A stretch of DNA of 64,000 bases from Streptomyces bikiniensis (GTDB taxonomy: Bacteria; Actinomycetota; Actinomycetes; Streptomycetales; Streptomycetaceae): the NCBI GenBank assembly GCA_000716465.1, contig JNWL01000007.1, positions 88,579 to 152,578 on the forward strand. The letters are read 5' to 3'. How positions within the stretch are numbered: the first letter of the stretch is position 1; every line of letters starts with the position of its first letter. Shown piece after piece: positions 25,083 through 33,308 of this stretch. The notes below the pieces were generated by a model. That model did no database searches and was not told the origin of the DNA. It saw nothing but the letters and a program-made list of their open reading frames with translations. The position numbers and the translations under genes were made by a program.

Positions 25083-25631
25083 ATGTTCGGCATCCAGGAC
25101 GCGATCCGCGCGGTCACCGAGAAGTTCCCCACGTCCCTGTACGTGTCCACCTGCGGGTTCATCACCCGCGACCTCTACAACACCGCCGACCGGCCCGAGA
25201 ACTTCTACCTGGTCGGGTCCATGGGCATGGCCGCCCCCGTCGGCCTGGGCGTGGCGCTGGCCCGGCCGGGCCGCCACGTGGTCGTCCTCGACGGCGACGG
25301 TTCGTTCGCGATGAACCCCGGCGCGCTGCCGATGATCGCCGAGCACGCCCCGGACCTGGTGCACGTCGTCCTCGACAACGGCGTGCACGAGAGCACCGGT
25401 GGTCAGCGCCCGGTGCGCATCGCCGACCCGGTGGGCATGGCGCTCGCCGCCGGCTACTCCGCCGCGCACAGCGTCTCCTCGCCCGAGGAGCTGGCCGCCG
25501 TACGGCCCGAGCCGGGCGTCACCACCCTGCTGCACGTCGCCTGCGCCCCGCGCGGCGCGCACGCCGGCAAGCGGGTGGAGTGGACCCCGCAGCAGCTCGT
25601 CGAGCGGTTCCGCGCCGCCGCGGCCGCCTGA
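25083..25631 (+). CDS. Phosphonopyruvate decarboxylase, C-terminal (beta) subunit
   Basis: A 182-residue TPP-binding (PP) domain. The cofactor motif is complete: GDG at 71-73 (VVLDGDGSFAMNPGAL) and the Asn at 99 in VVLDNGVHESTGGQ. SMGMAAPVGLGVAL is the usual preceding helix. It starts 2 nt after the alpha-subunit stop, consistent with equal expression of the two halves. Phosphonopyruvate rather than sulfopyruvate is inferred from the PEP mutase and AEP transaminase in the same arm. Confidence 0.92.
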   Translation: MFGIQDAIRAVTEKFPTSLYVSTCGFITRDLYNTADRPENFYLVGSMGMAAPVGLGVALARPGRHVVVLDGDGSFAMNPGALPMIAEHAPDLVHVVLDNGVHESTGGQRPVRIADPVGMALAAGYSAAHSVSSPEELAAVRPEPGVTTLLHVACAPRGAHAGKRVEWTPQQLVERFRAAAAA

Positions 25632-25666
25632 CACCCCCCACGGACACGGATAGGAGCACGCGCACC

Positions 25667-25939
25667 ATGGAAGACACCGCCGCGACCACGTCCGGGCAGG
25701 CGGAGCGGGTCCACAAGGTCCTGCTCGCGGTCCTGGGCGGCTCCGTCGACGTCTCCTCCCTCGGCCCCGGCGCCGACCTGTGGGAGGCGGGCATGGACTC
25801 GCTGCTGAGCGTGAGTCTGCTGGTCGCCCTGGAGGACGAGTTCGACGTCGAGTTCCCCGACGAGCTGCTGACCCGCGAGACGTTCGCCTCGGAGGCCGGC
25901 ATCACCGCCGCCGTCACGACCCTGGCGGCGGCCGCGTGA
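25667..25939 (+). CDS. Free-standing peptidyl/acyl carrier protein
   Basis: A 90-residue carrier protein. GMDSLLSV (residues 42-49) supplies the phosphopantetheine-attachment serine S45 in the DSL context, followed by LEDEFDVEFPDELL, the acidic helix II to III region. It is the only carrier domain seen in the window, so it is the likely partner of the separate adenylation protein (16381-18096) and condensation protein (5291-6793). The ATG at 25667 has TAGGAG upstream. Its stop overlaps the HprK-like start as GTGA, hinting that the two proteins act together. Confidence 0.9.
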   Translation: MEDTAATTSGQAERVHKVLLAVLGGSVDVSSLGPGADLWEAGMDSLLSVSLLVALEDEFDVEFPDELLTRETFASEAGITAAVTTLAAAA

Positions 25940-26979
25940 CGGCCGCCCCGACCCCCGCCGGGACGGGCACGACCGCCGGCCCGGCCGGACTGGGCGCGCT
26001 CCCGGTCCGCTCCACCCGGCTGGTGGACCTCAACCTCCTCTCGGTACGGATCTCCAGCAACCTCGAGGCCTTCGACGCCTACGCGTACTTCTCCCGCGAG
26101 GCGCCCGCCGGAACCGAGCCGGACCACGAGATCGTCTGCGTGGACCTGGACCGGGACCCGTACGACCCGGAGGTGCTGCGGGGGCTCTGCGACCGCACGC
26201 TGCGGGCCAAGCGCTTCCGCTCGGGCTACTACCTCAACCACATCTTCGGCGACCCCGCGTACCTCGTCACCGAGGGCAGGCGCTCGTACGTCTTCGGCCG
26301 CCGCCTGGAGCGCACGGTCTGGCCGTACTTCGTCAAGCGGATCCTCACCGACTTCGCGGTCGACCACGGCTACCTGCACCTGAAGGCGGGCGGTTTCACC
26401 TTCGACGACGGCGCGGCCACGCTGCTCGTCGGGCCCAACGCCGGCGGCAAGACGGTGTTCCTCACCCAGGCCTGCCTGGACGGGGCGCGGTTCCTCACCA
26501 ACACCCATGCGCTGGTGCGCGACGGGGAGGCGCACGCCGTGCCCTCGGCGGTACGGGTCCGGCGGGCCCCGCAGTTCGAGCGGCTGATCGAGGAGCACGG
26601 GCTGACCCCGCACCTGGAGAGCGGGGACTTCGTGGCCGCGCCGGAGCTGCTGTTCGCGGGCGCGCCCAGCGACAGCGGGCGGGTCCGCAACATCGTGATC
26701 ACCGACTTCTCCCCCGGGCGTCCGGGGGGCTTCGCGCGGATCACCGCGGAGCAGGCGGGCCTGTTCCTCGGCCTGTTCTCGGACGGGGTGGTCAACTACG
26801 GCCTGAAGGACGACCTGCTGGACCATCACGGCGGCGACCTCGACGCGTTCACGGCCACCCTGGCCGGACTGCGCGCACAGCTCACCACCCTGGTCGAGGG
26901 CGCCCGCTGCTACCGGGCGAACGTCGACATGCTCGATCCGCTCGTCCGCAAGACGGTGCTGGCGGAGCTGAGGGCGTGA
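25936..26979 (+). CDS. HprK-like P-loop kinase
   Basis: A 347-residue protein with a Walker A motif GPNAGGKT (166-173) inside TLLVGPNAGGKTVFLTQACL, followed by ARFLTNTHALVRDG, a layout like the C-terminal domain of HPr kinase/phosphorylase. HprK-like kinases in lasso-peptide clusters phosphorylate a serine on the product, and they often neighbour NTP_transf_5 proteins, as in this cluster. Canonical HprK for carbon control is not expected in Streptomyces and none of its N-terminal domain is seen. Coupling to the carrier-protein gene (GTGA) suggests that the substrate is a carrier-bound amino acid or a later peptide. Its exact role is unknown. Confidence 0.65.
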   Translation: MTAAPTPAGTGTTAGPAGLGALPVRSTRLVDLNLLSVRISSNLEAFDAYAYFSREAPAGTEPDHEIVCVDLDRDPYDPEVLRGLCDRTLRAKRFRSGYYLNHIFGDPAYLVTEGRRSYVFGRRLERTVWPYFVKRILTDFAVDHGYLHLKAGGFTFDDGAATLLVGPNAGGKTVFLTQACLDGARFLTNTHALVRDGEAHAVPSAVRVRRAPQFERLIEEHGLTPHLESGDFVAAPELLFAGAPSDSGRVRNIVITDFSPGRPGGFARITAEQAGLFLGLFSDGVVNYGLKDDLLDHHGGDLDAFTATLAGLRAQLTTLVEGARCYRANVDMLDPLVRKTVLAELRA

Positions 26980-27827
26980 CGCCGCTCGTCGTCGGAGTGG
27001 TGCTGTTCGCCGCGGTAACCCACGCGAGCTGGAACGCGATCACCCACCGCATCAAGGACGAACTGGCCTGCCTGAGCCTGGTCGGCGCCGGACGCACCCT
27101 GTCCGGCGCCGTCCTGGCGTGTCTGGCGCCGCTCCCGTCGCCGGCCGCCTGGCCGTACCTGATCGCCTCGGTCCTCCTGCACATCGGTTACCAGGTGGCG
27201 CTGATGCGCTCGTTCCGGCTGGGTGACTTCGGGCAGGTGTACCCGATCGCCCGGGGCGTGGCGCCGCTGCTGGTCACCCTGTTCGCCGTCTTCGCGCTGG
27301 GCGAGCACCTGGTGGGGGCCGGCGCGGCCGGGATCGCGGTCGCGACGACCGGGATCGTCGGCCTGGCGCTGTGGGGGGTCAGGGACCGGACCGGCCGGCC
27401 CAGCGGTCCGGCCGTGGCGATGGCCGCGACCACGGGCCTGATGATCGCCGTGTACACGGTGGTGGACGGCGTCGGTGTCCGCGAGGCCGGCGCGGCCCTC
27501 GGCTACATCGCCTGGCTGATGCTCCTCGACGGTCTGGCGATCCCCGCGTACGCGGCGGTCACGCTCCGCGGCGCCCTGCTCCCGAGGCTGCGCCCCGTCC
27601 TGCTGCCGGGCCTCGTCGGGGGCGTGCTGTCGGTCGTCTCGTACGGTCTGGTGCTGTGGGCGCAGACCAGGGCGCCGCTCGCGCCGGTGGCCGTGCTCCG
27701 CGAGTTCAGCGTGATCGCCGGCGCCGCGATCGCCGCGTTCTTCTTCAAGGAGCGCTTCGGCGGCCCGCGCATCGCCGCCGCCACCCTGATGGTCGCGGGC
27801 ATCGCGCTGATGCTCGGCACGTCATAG
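26976..27827 (+). CDS. EamA/DMT-family transporter
   Basis: A 283-residue membrane protein with about ten hydrophobic segments and internal duplication, as in drug/metabolite transporters. THASWNAITHRI near the N-terminus and FRLGDFGQVYPIARGVAPLL in the middle are typical of EamA proteins; the C-terminal repeat ends LREFSVIAGAAIAAFFFKERF. It starts with GTG in a GTGA overlap with the kinase gene and so belongs to the same operon. It is a second possible exporter for the product, beside the MFS protein in the other arm. Confidence 0.85.
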   Translation: MTPLVVGVVLFAAVTHASWNAITHRIKDELACLSLVGAGRTLSGAVLACLAPLPSPAAWPYLIASVLLHIGYQVALMRSFRLGDFGQVYPIARGVAPLLVTLFAVFALGEHLVGAGAAGIAVATTGIVGLALWGVRDRTGRPSGPAVAMAATTGLMIAVYTVVDGVGVREAGAALGYIAWLMLLDGLAIPAYAAVTLRGALLPRLRPVLLPGLVGGVLSVVSYGLVLWAQTRAPLAPVAVLREFSVIAGAAIAAFFFKERFGGPRIAAATLMVAGIALMLGTS

Positions 27828-27857
27828 GAAGCACGACACAGGAAGGAAGTGTCCGGT

Positions 27858-28313
27858 TTGCCCACGGAGACAGAACGCAAGTACCTCGTCGTCGCGGACG
27901 ACCCGCGCTGGCGCGCCCTGATCCGCGCCACGCACACCCTGCGCCAGGGCTACCTCACCACGGACCGCTCCCCCGAGGTCCGGATCCGGGTCGTCGACGA
28001 CAACGCGGCCTTCCTCACCGTCAAGGGCCCCCGCTCCGGTCCGACCCGGGCCGAGTACGAGTACCCCGTCCCCGTTCCGGACGCCCTGGAACTCCTCGCC
28101 CTCTGCACCGGACGCGTCCTGGAGAAACGGCGCCACTCGCTCCCGGACGACTGGATCGTCGACGAGTACACCGGTGTCCACGCGGGCCTCACGGTGGCCG
28201 AGATCGAGTGGCGGGGCGACCCGGCCGTCCCGCCGCCCGCCCCTCCCTGGGCCGTCAGGGACATCACCGGCGACCCCGCCTACTCCAACGCGACCCTGGC
28301 GCTCCGCCCGTAA
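27858..28313 (+). CDS. CYTH-domain (triphosphate tunnel) protein
   Basis: A 151-residue protein with the ETERKYLV motif (ExExK) at its N-terminus, followed by VRIRVVDDNAAFLTVKGP and RAEYEYPVP, the alternating charged strands of a triphosphate tunnel fold. Family members hydrolyse inorganic triphosphate or thiamine triphosphate, or cyclise ATP. The start is uncertain: GTG 27849 overlaps the AAGGAAG ribosome-binding site, so I prefer TTG 27858, 8 nt after it. It lies 30 bp after the EamA gene and before a terminator and tRNA, so it may be the last cluster gene or a resident chromosomal gene. Confidence 0.78.
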   Translation: MPTETERKYLVVADDPRWRALIRATHTLRQGYLTTDRSPEVRIRVVDDNAAFLTVKGPRSGPTRAEYEYPVPVPDALELLALCTGRVLEKRRHSLPDDWIVDEYTGVHAGLTVAEIEWRGDPAVPPPAPPWAVRDITGDPAYSNATLALRP

Positions 28314-28352
28314 GTCCCGTCCTTCTCCTCCGCCCGGCGCCCGGACGACGAA

Positions 28353-28386
28353 AATCCCGCCCGATCTTGCGATCGGACGGGATTCC
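28353..28386. terminator. Hairpin terminator shared by the cluster end and tRNA-Ala
   Basis: Arms 28353-28366 and 28371-28384 pair with one mismatch around a TTGC loop. Read on the minus strand, the hairpin is followed by TTTTCG, so it is an intrinsic terminator for the leftward tRNA gene, whose 3' end is 10 bp away. It can also stop rightward transcription from the cluster. The 34-bp sequence matches positions 96-129 at 32 of 34 bases in the same orientation. Confidence 0.75.
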
Positions 28387-28395
28387 CGTTGTCTG

Positions 28396-28469
28396 TGGAC
28401 CTGTGGGGATTTGAACCCCAGACCCCCTCGATGCGAACGAGGTGCGCTACCAGACTGCGCCACAGGCCC
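28396..28469 (-). tRNA. tRNA-Ala (anticodon CGC)
   Basis: A 74-nt cloverleaf on the minus strand: acceptor stem GGGCCTG with CAGGTCC, D-arm GCGC stems, anticodon stem CCTCG/CGAGG around loop TTCGCAT, and T-arm TGGGG-TTCAAAT-CCCCA. The anticodon CGC reads the alanine codon GCG, and the stem has the G3:U70 pair that marks tRNA-Ala. The discriminator is A and CCA is not encoded. Loci like this are common integration targets, and it borders the specialised cluster. Confidence 0.95.
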
Positions 28470-28530
28470 TTGCGACGTGTGAAACATTAGCACCCCGACC
28501 GGCGAGAACAAAAATCGCTTCCGCCGCAGG

Positions 28531-29022
28531 TCAGCCGAGGGCGTCGGGGAGGGCTCCCCCGATCGGCTCGTGCCGGTACCGCCACCGGATCTCGGTCAGG
28601 GCGTCCTCCGCCTCCCGGCGGATCTCGGGGTGGGGGTGGTCGAGGAACCGCTCGGCGAGCGGTGTCGCCGCCTTGTCGTACGTGGAGCCGAGGGCCGACA
28701 GGACGTAGGCCAGGAGCGGGGGGTCGAAGCGGTCCGCCGCGTCGGCGAGCGGTTTCACGAGCGGGAGGGGGAGCGTGTAGCGCGTGCCCGCCGTGCAAAC
28801 GGCGTACAGGGCGGATTCCAGGACTGCCCTGTCCTCGTCGCCGGACAGGGCAACCCCGACCATGCGTCCGACGGCCCGCTCGGCGTCCTCCTGCGTCAGC
28901 AGACCCGCCTCCAGGACGTCGCTGATCTCGTCCAGGCGGAAGTCCCGGTGCGGCGTGGCCGGGTCGTCGAATTTCTCCCAGGCCTTCTCGATCCGGGCCG
29001 TGAGGCGCGCGTAGCCGTCCAT
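28531..29022 (-). CDS. Conserved helical protein of unknown function
   Basis: A 163-residue protein that I do not recognise. It is helix-rich, with repeated Leu/Ala heptad-like segments (AERAVGRMVGVAL, LESALYAVCTAG, LAYVLSALGSTYDKAATPLA) and ends near EIRREAEDALTEI, which resembles HEAT-type repeats. No catalytic motif or membrane segment is visible. ATG 29022 is preferred; GTG 29028 is an alternative 2 codons upstream, and neither has a strong ribosome-binding site. HEAT-like proteins of this size occur as immunity or scaffold proteins in Streptomyces, but nothing nearby supports either. Confidence 0.7.
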   Translation of the reverse strand: MDGYARLTARIEKAWEKFDDPATPHRDFRLDEISDVLEAGLLTQEDAERAVGRMVGVALSGDEDRAVLESALYAVCTAGTRYTLPLPLVKPLADAADRFDPPLLAYVLSALGSTYDKAATPLAERFLDHPHPEIRREAEDALTEIRWRYRHEPIGGALPDALG

Positions 29023-29058
29023 GTCCACGGGCGGGAGCCTAGGGCCTGTCCGGCGGGG

Positions 29059-30087
29059 TCACTCGTTGGCGGCCCGGGGGCGGTCGTCGTCCGCGTACTG
29101 GTCGAAGAGCGGGGTGCGGCCGTGGTCGCGGTCGCGGCGCGGGGCGGCCGGGCGCTTGCGGGGGGCCGGGGCGGGGGCCGGGTCGGCCGCCGTGGAGGAG
29201 CGGGCCGCGCTCCAGGTCTCCGGGTCCGTGATGTCGACGCCGCTCGACGCGCGCGGGGCGACCGGGGCGGTGACGTACGTGGGCAGCGGGACCGGGACCG
29301 GGTCCCAGCTGTCGCCGCGGGCCGGGCCGCGGTCGCGCTGCTGGTCCACCCACTCGGCGTGGTCGGTCTGTTCGACCAGGGCGCGCCGGTCCGCCTCCTG
29401 CGGGGAGACCGCCGGGGCCGTCGCGGGCGCCTGGTCGGCCTCCGGTTCGGGCGTCGGGGCGGGGCGGCGGCTCTCGCGCAGCCGGGCGGCCGCCGCCTCG
29501 GCGCGGCGCCGGTCCATCACGTACACGAAGCGGCGCCGCTCCTGGATCCGCAGGTGGACGATGTACGCGCTGAGGAGCAGGGCGGGGACGGCCGGCGCCC
29601 ACAGGAAGGGGAGGCCGCCGACGGCCGCGACGACCGCGCCGAGGGTGAAGGCGAGGAAGAGGACGATCGTGGTGCGGCGGCGACGGGCGAGGACCTTGCC
29701 GCGGCGGGCGCGCTCGGCGGCGCCCCGTCCCGCCCCGGGCGCGGGCTCGGGGTCGCGGTCCGGCGCGCGGTCCGGGAGCTCCAGGCGCGCCTCCGTCCTG
29801 GCCGCGGGCGCGGAGAAGGCCCGGACGTCGACCGAGCTGAGGTGCTCGGTCGCCGCGTCCGGGTCCACGTCGGGCGTCGGGCCCTGCGCCGTACGGTCCC
29901 GCTCCTTGAGCTCCTTGGCGTAACGGCGTTCCATGCCCGCCCGTCCGGAAAGCAGCCGGATGGCGGTGCTGAAGCGTTCCGTTGGACGGGCTTCGTTCAG
30001 CTCGTCCTGCCTGCGGAGCCACATCGGTACCAAGTAGGCGGCCCAGGCCCCGACGATGACTGCGTAGATGAGGCCGCTGCTGCTCAC
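29059..30087 (-). CDS. sepX: Membrane protein SepX/GlpR-like
   Basis: A 342-residue membrane protein. An N-terminal hydrophobic helix (LIYAVIVGAWAAYLVPMWL) is followed by a charged linker, a pair of helices near residues 135-180 (TIVLFLAFTLGAVVAAVGGL and FLWAPAVPALLLSAYIVHL) and a long Pro/Ala/Arg-rich cytoplasmic tail. The layout and the neighbourhood (rimJ, mog, moaC, moeA, galU upstream) match the actinobacterial protein called SepX in Streptomyces, a divisome membrane protein, and GlpR in corynebacteria, the receptor of the gephyrin-like protein Glp. The start is GTG 30087. The assignment relies partly on gene order. Confidence 0.7.
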   Translation of the reverse strand: MSSSGLIYAVIVGAWAAYLVPMWLRRQDELNEARPTERFSTAIRLLSGRAGMERRYAKELKERDRTAQGPTPDVDPDAATEHLSSVDVRAFSAPAARTEARLELPDRAPDRDPEPAPGAGRGAAERARRGKVLARRRRTTIVLFLAFTLGAVVAAVGGLPFLWAPAVPALLLSAYIVHLRIQERRRFVYVMDRRRAEAAAARLRESRRPAPTPEPEADQAPATAPAVSPQEADRRALVEQTDHAEWVDQQRDRGPARGDSWDPVPVPLPTYVTAPVAPRASSGVDITDPETWSAARSSTAADPAPAPAPRKRPAAPRRDRDHGRTPLFDQYADDDRPRAANE

Positions 30088-30224
30088 GCTTCACACGGTA
30101 GAGGGGTTCGCACGGGGGCATAGGCCAATTGGCCCGGTGTGTCGCACGATCTGGCTGATATCACTGAACTTTTTTGTGATTGTTCAGATCGATTGACTGC
30201 CAACTCCCGATTGAATTCGAACAC

Positions 30225-30836
30225 TTATTTCATTCTCGCCTGGCGCCAACGCCTCAGCAGTCCTTCCGGCACCTCTTCCGCCGTGAGCGCGAAGACCAGG
30301 TGGTCCCGCCACGCCCCGTCGATGTGGAGGTAGCGCGGCCGCAGCCCCTCCTCGCGGAAGCCCAGCTTCTCCACGACCCGGCGCGAGGGCCCGTTCTCCG
30401 GGCGGATGCACACCTCGACGCGGTGCAGGCCGACCGTGCGGAAGCAGTGGTCCACGGCGAGCGCGACCGCCGTCGGCATCACCCCGCGCCCGGCCACCGC
30501 GCTGTCCACCCAGTACCCCACGTGCCCCGAGCACATCGAGCCCCAGGTGATCCCGGCCACCGTCAACTGGCCGACCAGCCGCCCCTGGTACTCGATCACG
30601 AACGGCAGCATCCGGCCCGCGTTCGCCTCCGACCGCAGGTGGCGCACCATCTGACGGTAGGTCGGGCGCCGGGCGGCCGGGCCGCCCGGGGACGGCGGCG
30701 GGACCGTCGCCTCCCACGGGCGCAGCCACTCGCGGTTGCGCCGGTTCACCTCGCGCCAGGCCGCGTGGTCCCGCATCCTTATCGGCCGCAGGACCACCTC
30801 GCCGTCGACCAGGACCGCCGGCCAGGACGGGATCAC
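30225..30836 (-). CDS. RimJ/RimL-type GNAT acetyltransferase
   Basis: A 203-residue GNAT protein. VVLRPIRMRDHAAW at the N-terminus, the strand VGQLTVAGITWG, the acetyl-CoA loop VDSAVAGRGVMPTAVALAVD and the closing RPENGPSRRVVEKLGFREEG are textbook RimJ/RimL features. The probable substrate is a protein N-terminus. The start is GTG 30836, overlapping the Mog-like stop. It belongs to the conserved galU-moeA-rimJ-sepX run. The gap to sepX (30088-30224) is AT-rich for this genome and probably contains the sepX promoter. Confidence 0.88.
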   Translation of the reverse strand: MIPSWPAVLVDGEVVLRPIRMRDHAAWREVNRRNREWLRPWEATVPPPSPGGPAARRPTYRQMVRHLRSEANAGRMLPFVIEYQGRLVGQLTVAGITWGSMCSGHVGYWVDSAVAGRGVMPTAVALAVDHCFRTVGLHRVEVCIRPENGPSRRVVEKLGFREEGLRPRYLHIDGAWRDHLVFALTAEEVPEGLLRRWRQARMK

Positions 30837-31399
30837 GACGGTCTCGGATGGTCGCCGCCGCGGATCTGGTCGACGGCGTGCCTCAGGAGCGGCTCCAGGA
30901 CGGCCAGGCCGTCCCGCACGCCGCCCGTCGAGCCCGGCAGGTTCACGATCAGGGTGCGGCCCGCGACCCCGGCGAGGCCCCGGGAGAGGGCCGAGGTCGG
31001 CACCTTCTCCCGGCCGTACGCGCGGATGGCCTCGGGGATGCCCGGGATCTCCCGCTCCAGGACGCGGCGGGTCATCTCGGGGGTCAGGTCGGTGGGCGAG
31101 ATGCCCGTGCCCCCGGTGGTGACCACCAGGTCGTACCCGGCGTCCACGGCCGCCCGCAGCGCCGCCTCGACGGGCTCGCCGTCCGGGACGACCTGCGGGC
31201 CCTCGACCGCGAACCGCAGCGCGGTCAGGGCCTCGGCGATCAGCGGGCCGCCCTTGTCCTCGTACACCCCGGCCGCCGCCCGGTTGGAGGCGGTGACGAC
31301 CAGGGCCGCGTAGGCGTCCGCCGGGGTCTCCCCCGGCACGGCGGGCGCGGTCGGCTCCGGGTGCCCGTGGGTGCCCGCCACCCGTCCGGCGCGGGTCAC
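30833..31399 (-). CDS. MogA/MoaB-like molybdopterin adenylyltransferase
   Basis: A 188-residue protein of the MoCF-binding family. [23 protein letters not shown] near residue 30 and [19 protein letters not shown] near residue 95 are the family signatures; [13 protein letters not shown] is the C-terminal metal-insertion loop. It adenylates molybdopterin before molybdenum insertion by MoeA. The start is GTG in a GTGA overlap with moaC, and its stop overlaps the acetyltransferase start. Together with moaC and moeA it could supply the cofactor of the molybdoenzyme at 45155-47491. Confidence 0.88.
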   Translation of the reverse strand: MTRAGRVAGTHGHPEPTAPAVPGETPADAYAALVVTASNRAAAGVYEDKGGPLIAEALTALRFAVEGPQVVPDGEPVEAALRAAVDAGYDLVVTTGGTGISPTDLTPEMTRRVLEREIPGIPEAIRAYGREKVPTSALSRGLAGVAGRTLIVNLPGSTGGVRDGLAVLEPLLRHAVDQIRGGDHPRPS

Positions 31400-31881
31400 G
31401 ACTCGCCCCGCGCCCAGCGGCCCGACTTGCCGCCCGTCTTCTCCTCCACCCGCACGTCGGAGATGACCGCGCCCTTGTCGACCGCCTTCACCATGTCCAC
31501 GACCGTCAGGGCCGCGACCGAGACCGCCGTCAGGGCCTCCATCTCCACGCCCGTGCGGTCCGTGGTCTTCACGGTCGCCAGGATCTCGACCGCGTCGTCC
31601 GCGACCGACAGGTCGAGCGTGACGCCCGAGACCGCGAGCGGGTGGCAGAGCGGGATGAGGTCCGGGGTCCTCTTCGCGCCCATGATCCCGGCGATCCGGG
31701 CGGTCGCGAGCGCGTCGCCCTTCGGGACGCCCTCGCCGCGCAGCAGCTCGATCACGCGCGGCGAGACGAGGACCCGTCCGCTGGCGCGTGCCGTGCGGGC
31801 CGTGACGTCCTTCGCGGAGACGTCGACCATGCGGGCCGCCCCCGCCTCGTCGATGTGGGTGAGACCTTGCTGCGTGCTCAT
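31396..31881 (-). CDS. moaC: Cyclic pyranopterin monophosphate synthase MoaC
   Basis: A 161-residue Moa[21 protein letters not shown] at the N-terminus, the [15 protein letters not shown] active-site segment and [20 protein letters not shown] are characteristic, as is the C-terminal KTGGKSGRW. It converts the cyclic 3',8-GTP intermediate to cyclic pyranopterin monophosphate, the first molybdopterin-specific product. The ATG at 31881 is supported by homology; it follows the moeA-like gene by 59 bp. Confidence 0.95.
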   Translation of the reverse strand: MSTQQGLTHIDEAGAARMVDVSAKDVTARTARASGRVLVSPRVIELLRGEGVPKGDALATARIAGIMGAKRTPDLIPLCHPLAVSGVTLDLSVADDAVEILATVKTTDRTGVEMEALTAVSVAALTVVDMVKAVDKGAVISDVRVEEKTGGKSGRWARGES

Positions 31882-31940
31882 GGCCGTGACACTCCCGGTC
31901 GCTGTGTGGGACGAGACACCGTACCCCCACCCTGGCCCCC

Positions 31941-33305
31941 TCAGCCGAGGAGGACCACTTCCAGCTCGGCGCCCGGAGCCACGGCCTCCGTCTCCTCCGG
32001 GACCACGATCAGGCAGTCCGCGTGCGCGAGGGCCGCGATCAGGTGGGAGCCGGCACCGCCCACGGGAGTGACGGCGCCGGTCTCCCGGTCGTACACCCCG
32101 CGCAGGAACTGGCGGCGGCCCGCCGGGGACCGCAGGGGGCCGTCCGCGTCCAGGACCGCGCGCGCCCGGGGCCGGTGCAGGTCCTCCACGCCCATCAGGG
32201 CGCGGATCGCGGGCCGGACGAACAGCTCGAAGGAGACGTACGAGGAGACCGGGTTGCCCGGCAGGGCGAGCAGCGGGATCCGCTCGGCGCCGATCGCGCC
32301 GAAGCCCTGCGGCTTGCCCGGCTGCATGGCCAGCCTGCGGAAGTCGACCTCTCCGTCCGCGGTCAGCGCCTCCTTGACCACGTCGTACGCGCCGACGCTC
32401 ACCCCGCCCGTGGTCACGAGCAGGTCCGCCCGGATGAGCTGGTCCTCGATGGCGGAGCGCAGCGACTCCGCGTCGTCGGCGACGGCCCCCACCCGGTAGG
32501 CCAGGGCTCCGGCGTCCCGGGCGGCGGCGGCGAGGGCGAAGCTGTTGGAGTCGTGGATCTGCCCCGGTCCCAGCGGCTCGCCCGGCTGGACCAGCTCGCT
32601 GCCGGTGGAGATGACGACGACCCGGGGGCGGGGCCGCACCCGCACCGTGCCGCGCCCGATCGCGGCGAGCAGGCCGATCTGCGGCGGCCCGAGGACCGTG
32701 CCGGCCGCGAGGGCCGGCTCGCCGGCGCGGACGTCGCTGCCCCGCGCGCGCACGTGGGCGCGTGCCTCGGCGGCGCGGTGCACCCGGACCTCGCCGGCCG
32801 CGCCCCCGGGGGAGGTGCTGGCGGCGCTCATGCCGGTGGCCGCGCCCCCGCCCGTACCGCCGTCGGTCCACTCGACGGGGACGACGGCCTCGGCGCCGGG
32901 CGGCAGCGGGGCGCCGGTCATGATCCGGGCGGCCTGGCCGGGACCGACCTCGGGCAGGCCGTCCGCGCCGGCCGCGACGTCGCCGATCACCGTGAGGACG
33001 GCGGGGAACTCCTCGGTGGCCCCGGCGACGTCGGCGACCCGGACCGCGTAGCCGTCCATGGAGCTGTTGTCGAAGGGGGGCAGCGCGACCGGCACCGTCA
33101 CGTCCTCGACGAGGACGCAGCCCTGGGCGTCGAGGAGTTGCAGCTCGATGGGTTCGAGCGGGGTCACGGAGGCGAGGACGTCGGCCAGGTGCTCGTCGAC
33201 CGTCCACAGGTCGCGGGCCGGGCCCGCGCAGGGGTCGTGCGCGCCCTTCTCCCGGTCCTCGTCGTGGTCGTCGTGGGACGGCGACGGTGCCGTGCTGCTG
33301 CTCAA
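31941..33305 (-). CDS. MoeA/gephyrin-like protein (Glp)
   Basis: A 454-residue MoeA-family protein. [14 protein letters not shown], the PVEWTD strand and [28 protein letters not shown] and [10 protein letters not shown] are the conserved molybdopterin-binding segments. The family inserts molybdenum into molybdopterin; in corynebacteria the syntenic copy, Glp, also binds FtsZ and the membrane receptor GlpR. A Gly/Ala/Thr-rich insert near residue 150 is unusual. The start is TTG 33305 with GAGGAG 9 nt upstream, 3 nt after galU. With sepX five genes away, both a cofactor and a cell-division role are plausible. Confidence 0.9.
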   Translation of the reverse strand: MSSSTAPSPSHDDHDEDREKGAHDPCAGPARDLWTVDEHLADVLASVTPLEPIELQLLDAQGCVLVEDVTVPVALPPFDNSSMDGYAVRVADVAGATEEFPAVLTVIGDVAAGADGLPEVGPGQAARIMTGAPLPPGAEAVVPVEWTDGGTGGGAATGMSAASTSPGGAAGEVRVHRAAEARAHVRARGSDVRAGEPALAAGTVLGPPQIGLLAAIGRGTVRVRPRPRVVVISTGSELVQPGEPLGPGQIHDSNSFALAAAARDAGALAYRVGAVADDAESLRSAIEDQLIRADLLVTTGGVSVGAYDVVKEALTADGEVDFRRLAMQPGKPQGFGAIGAERIPLLALPGNPVSSYVSFELFVRPAIRALMGVEDLHRPRARAVLDADGPLRSPAGRRQFLRGVYDRETGAVTPVGGAGSHLIAALAHADCLIVVPEETEAVAPGAELEVVLLG

Positions 33306-33308
33306 GGC

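Noticed and set aside
25936..26979. Canonical HPr kinase/phosphorylase for catabolite repression
   Set aside because: The N-terminal HprK domain is not seen, the gene is coupled to a carrier protein in a biosynthetic operon, and Streptomyces are not known to use HprK in this way.
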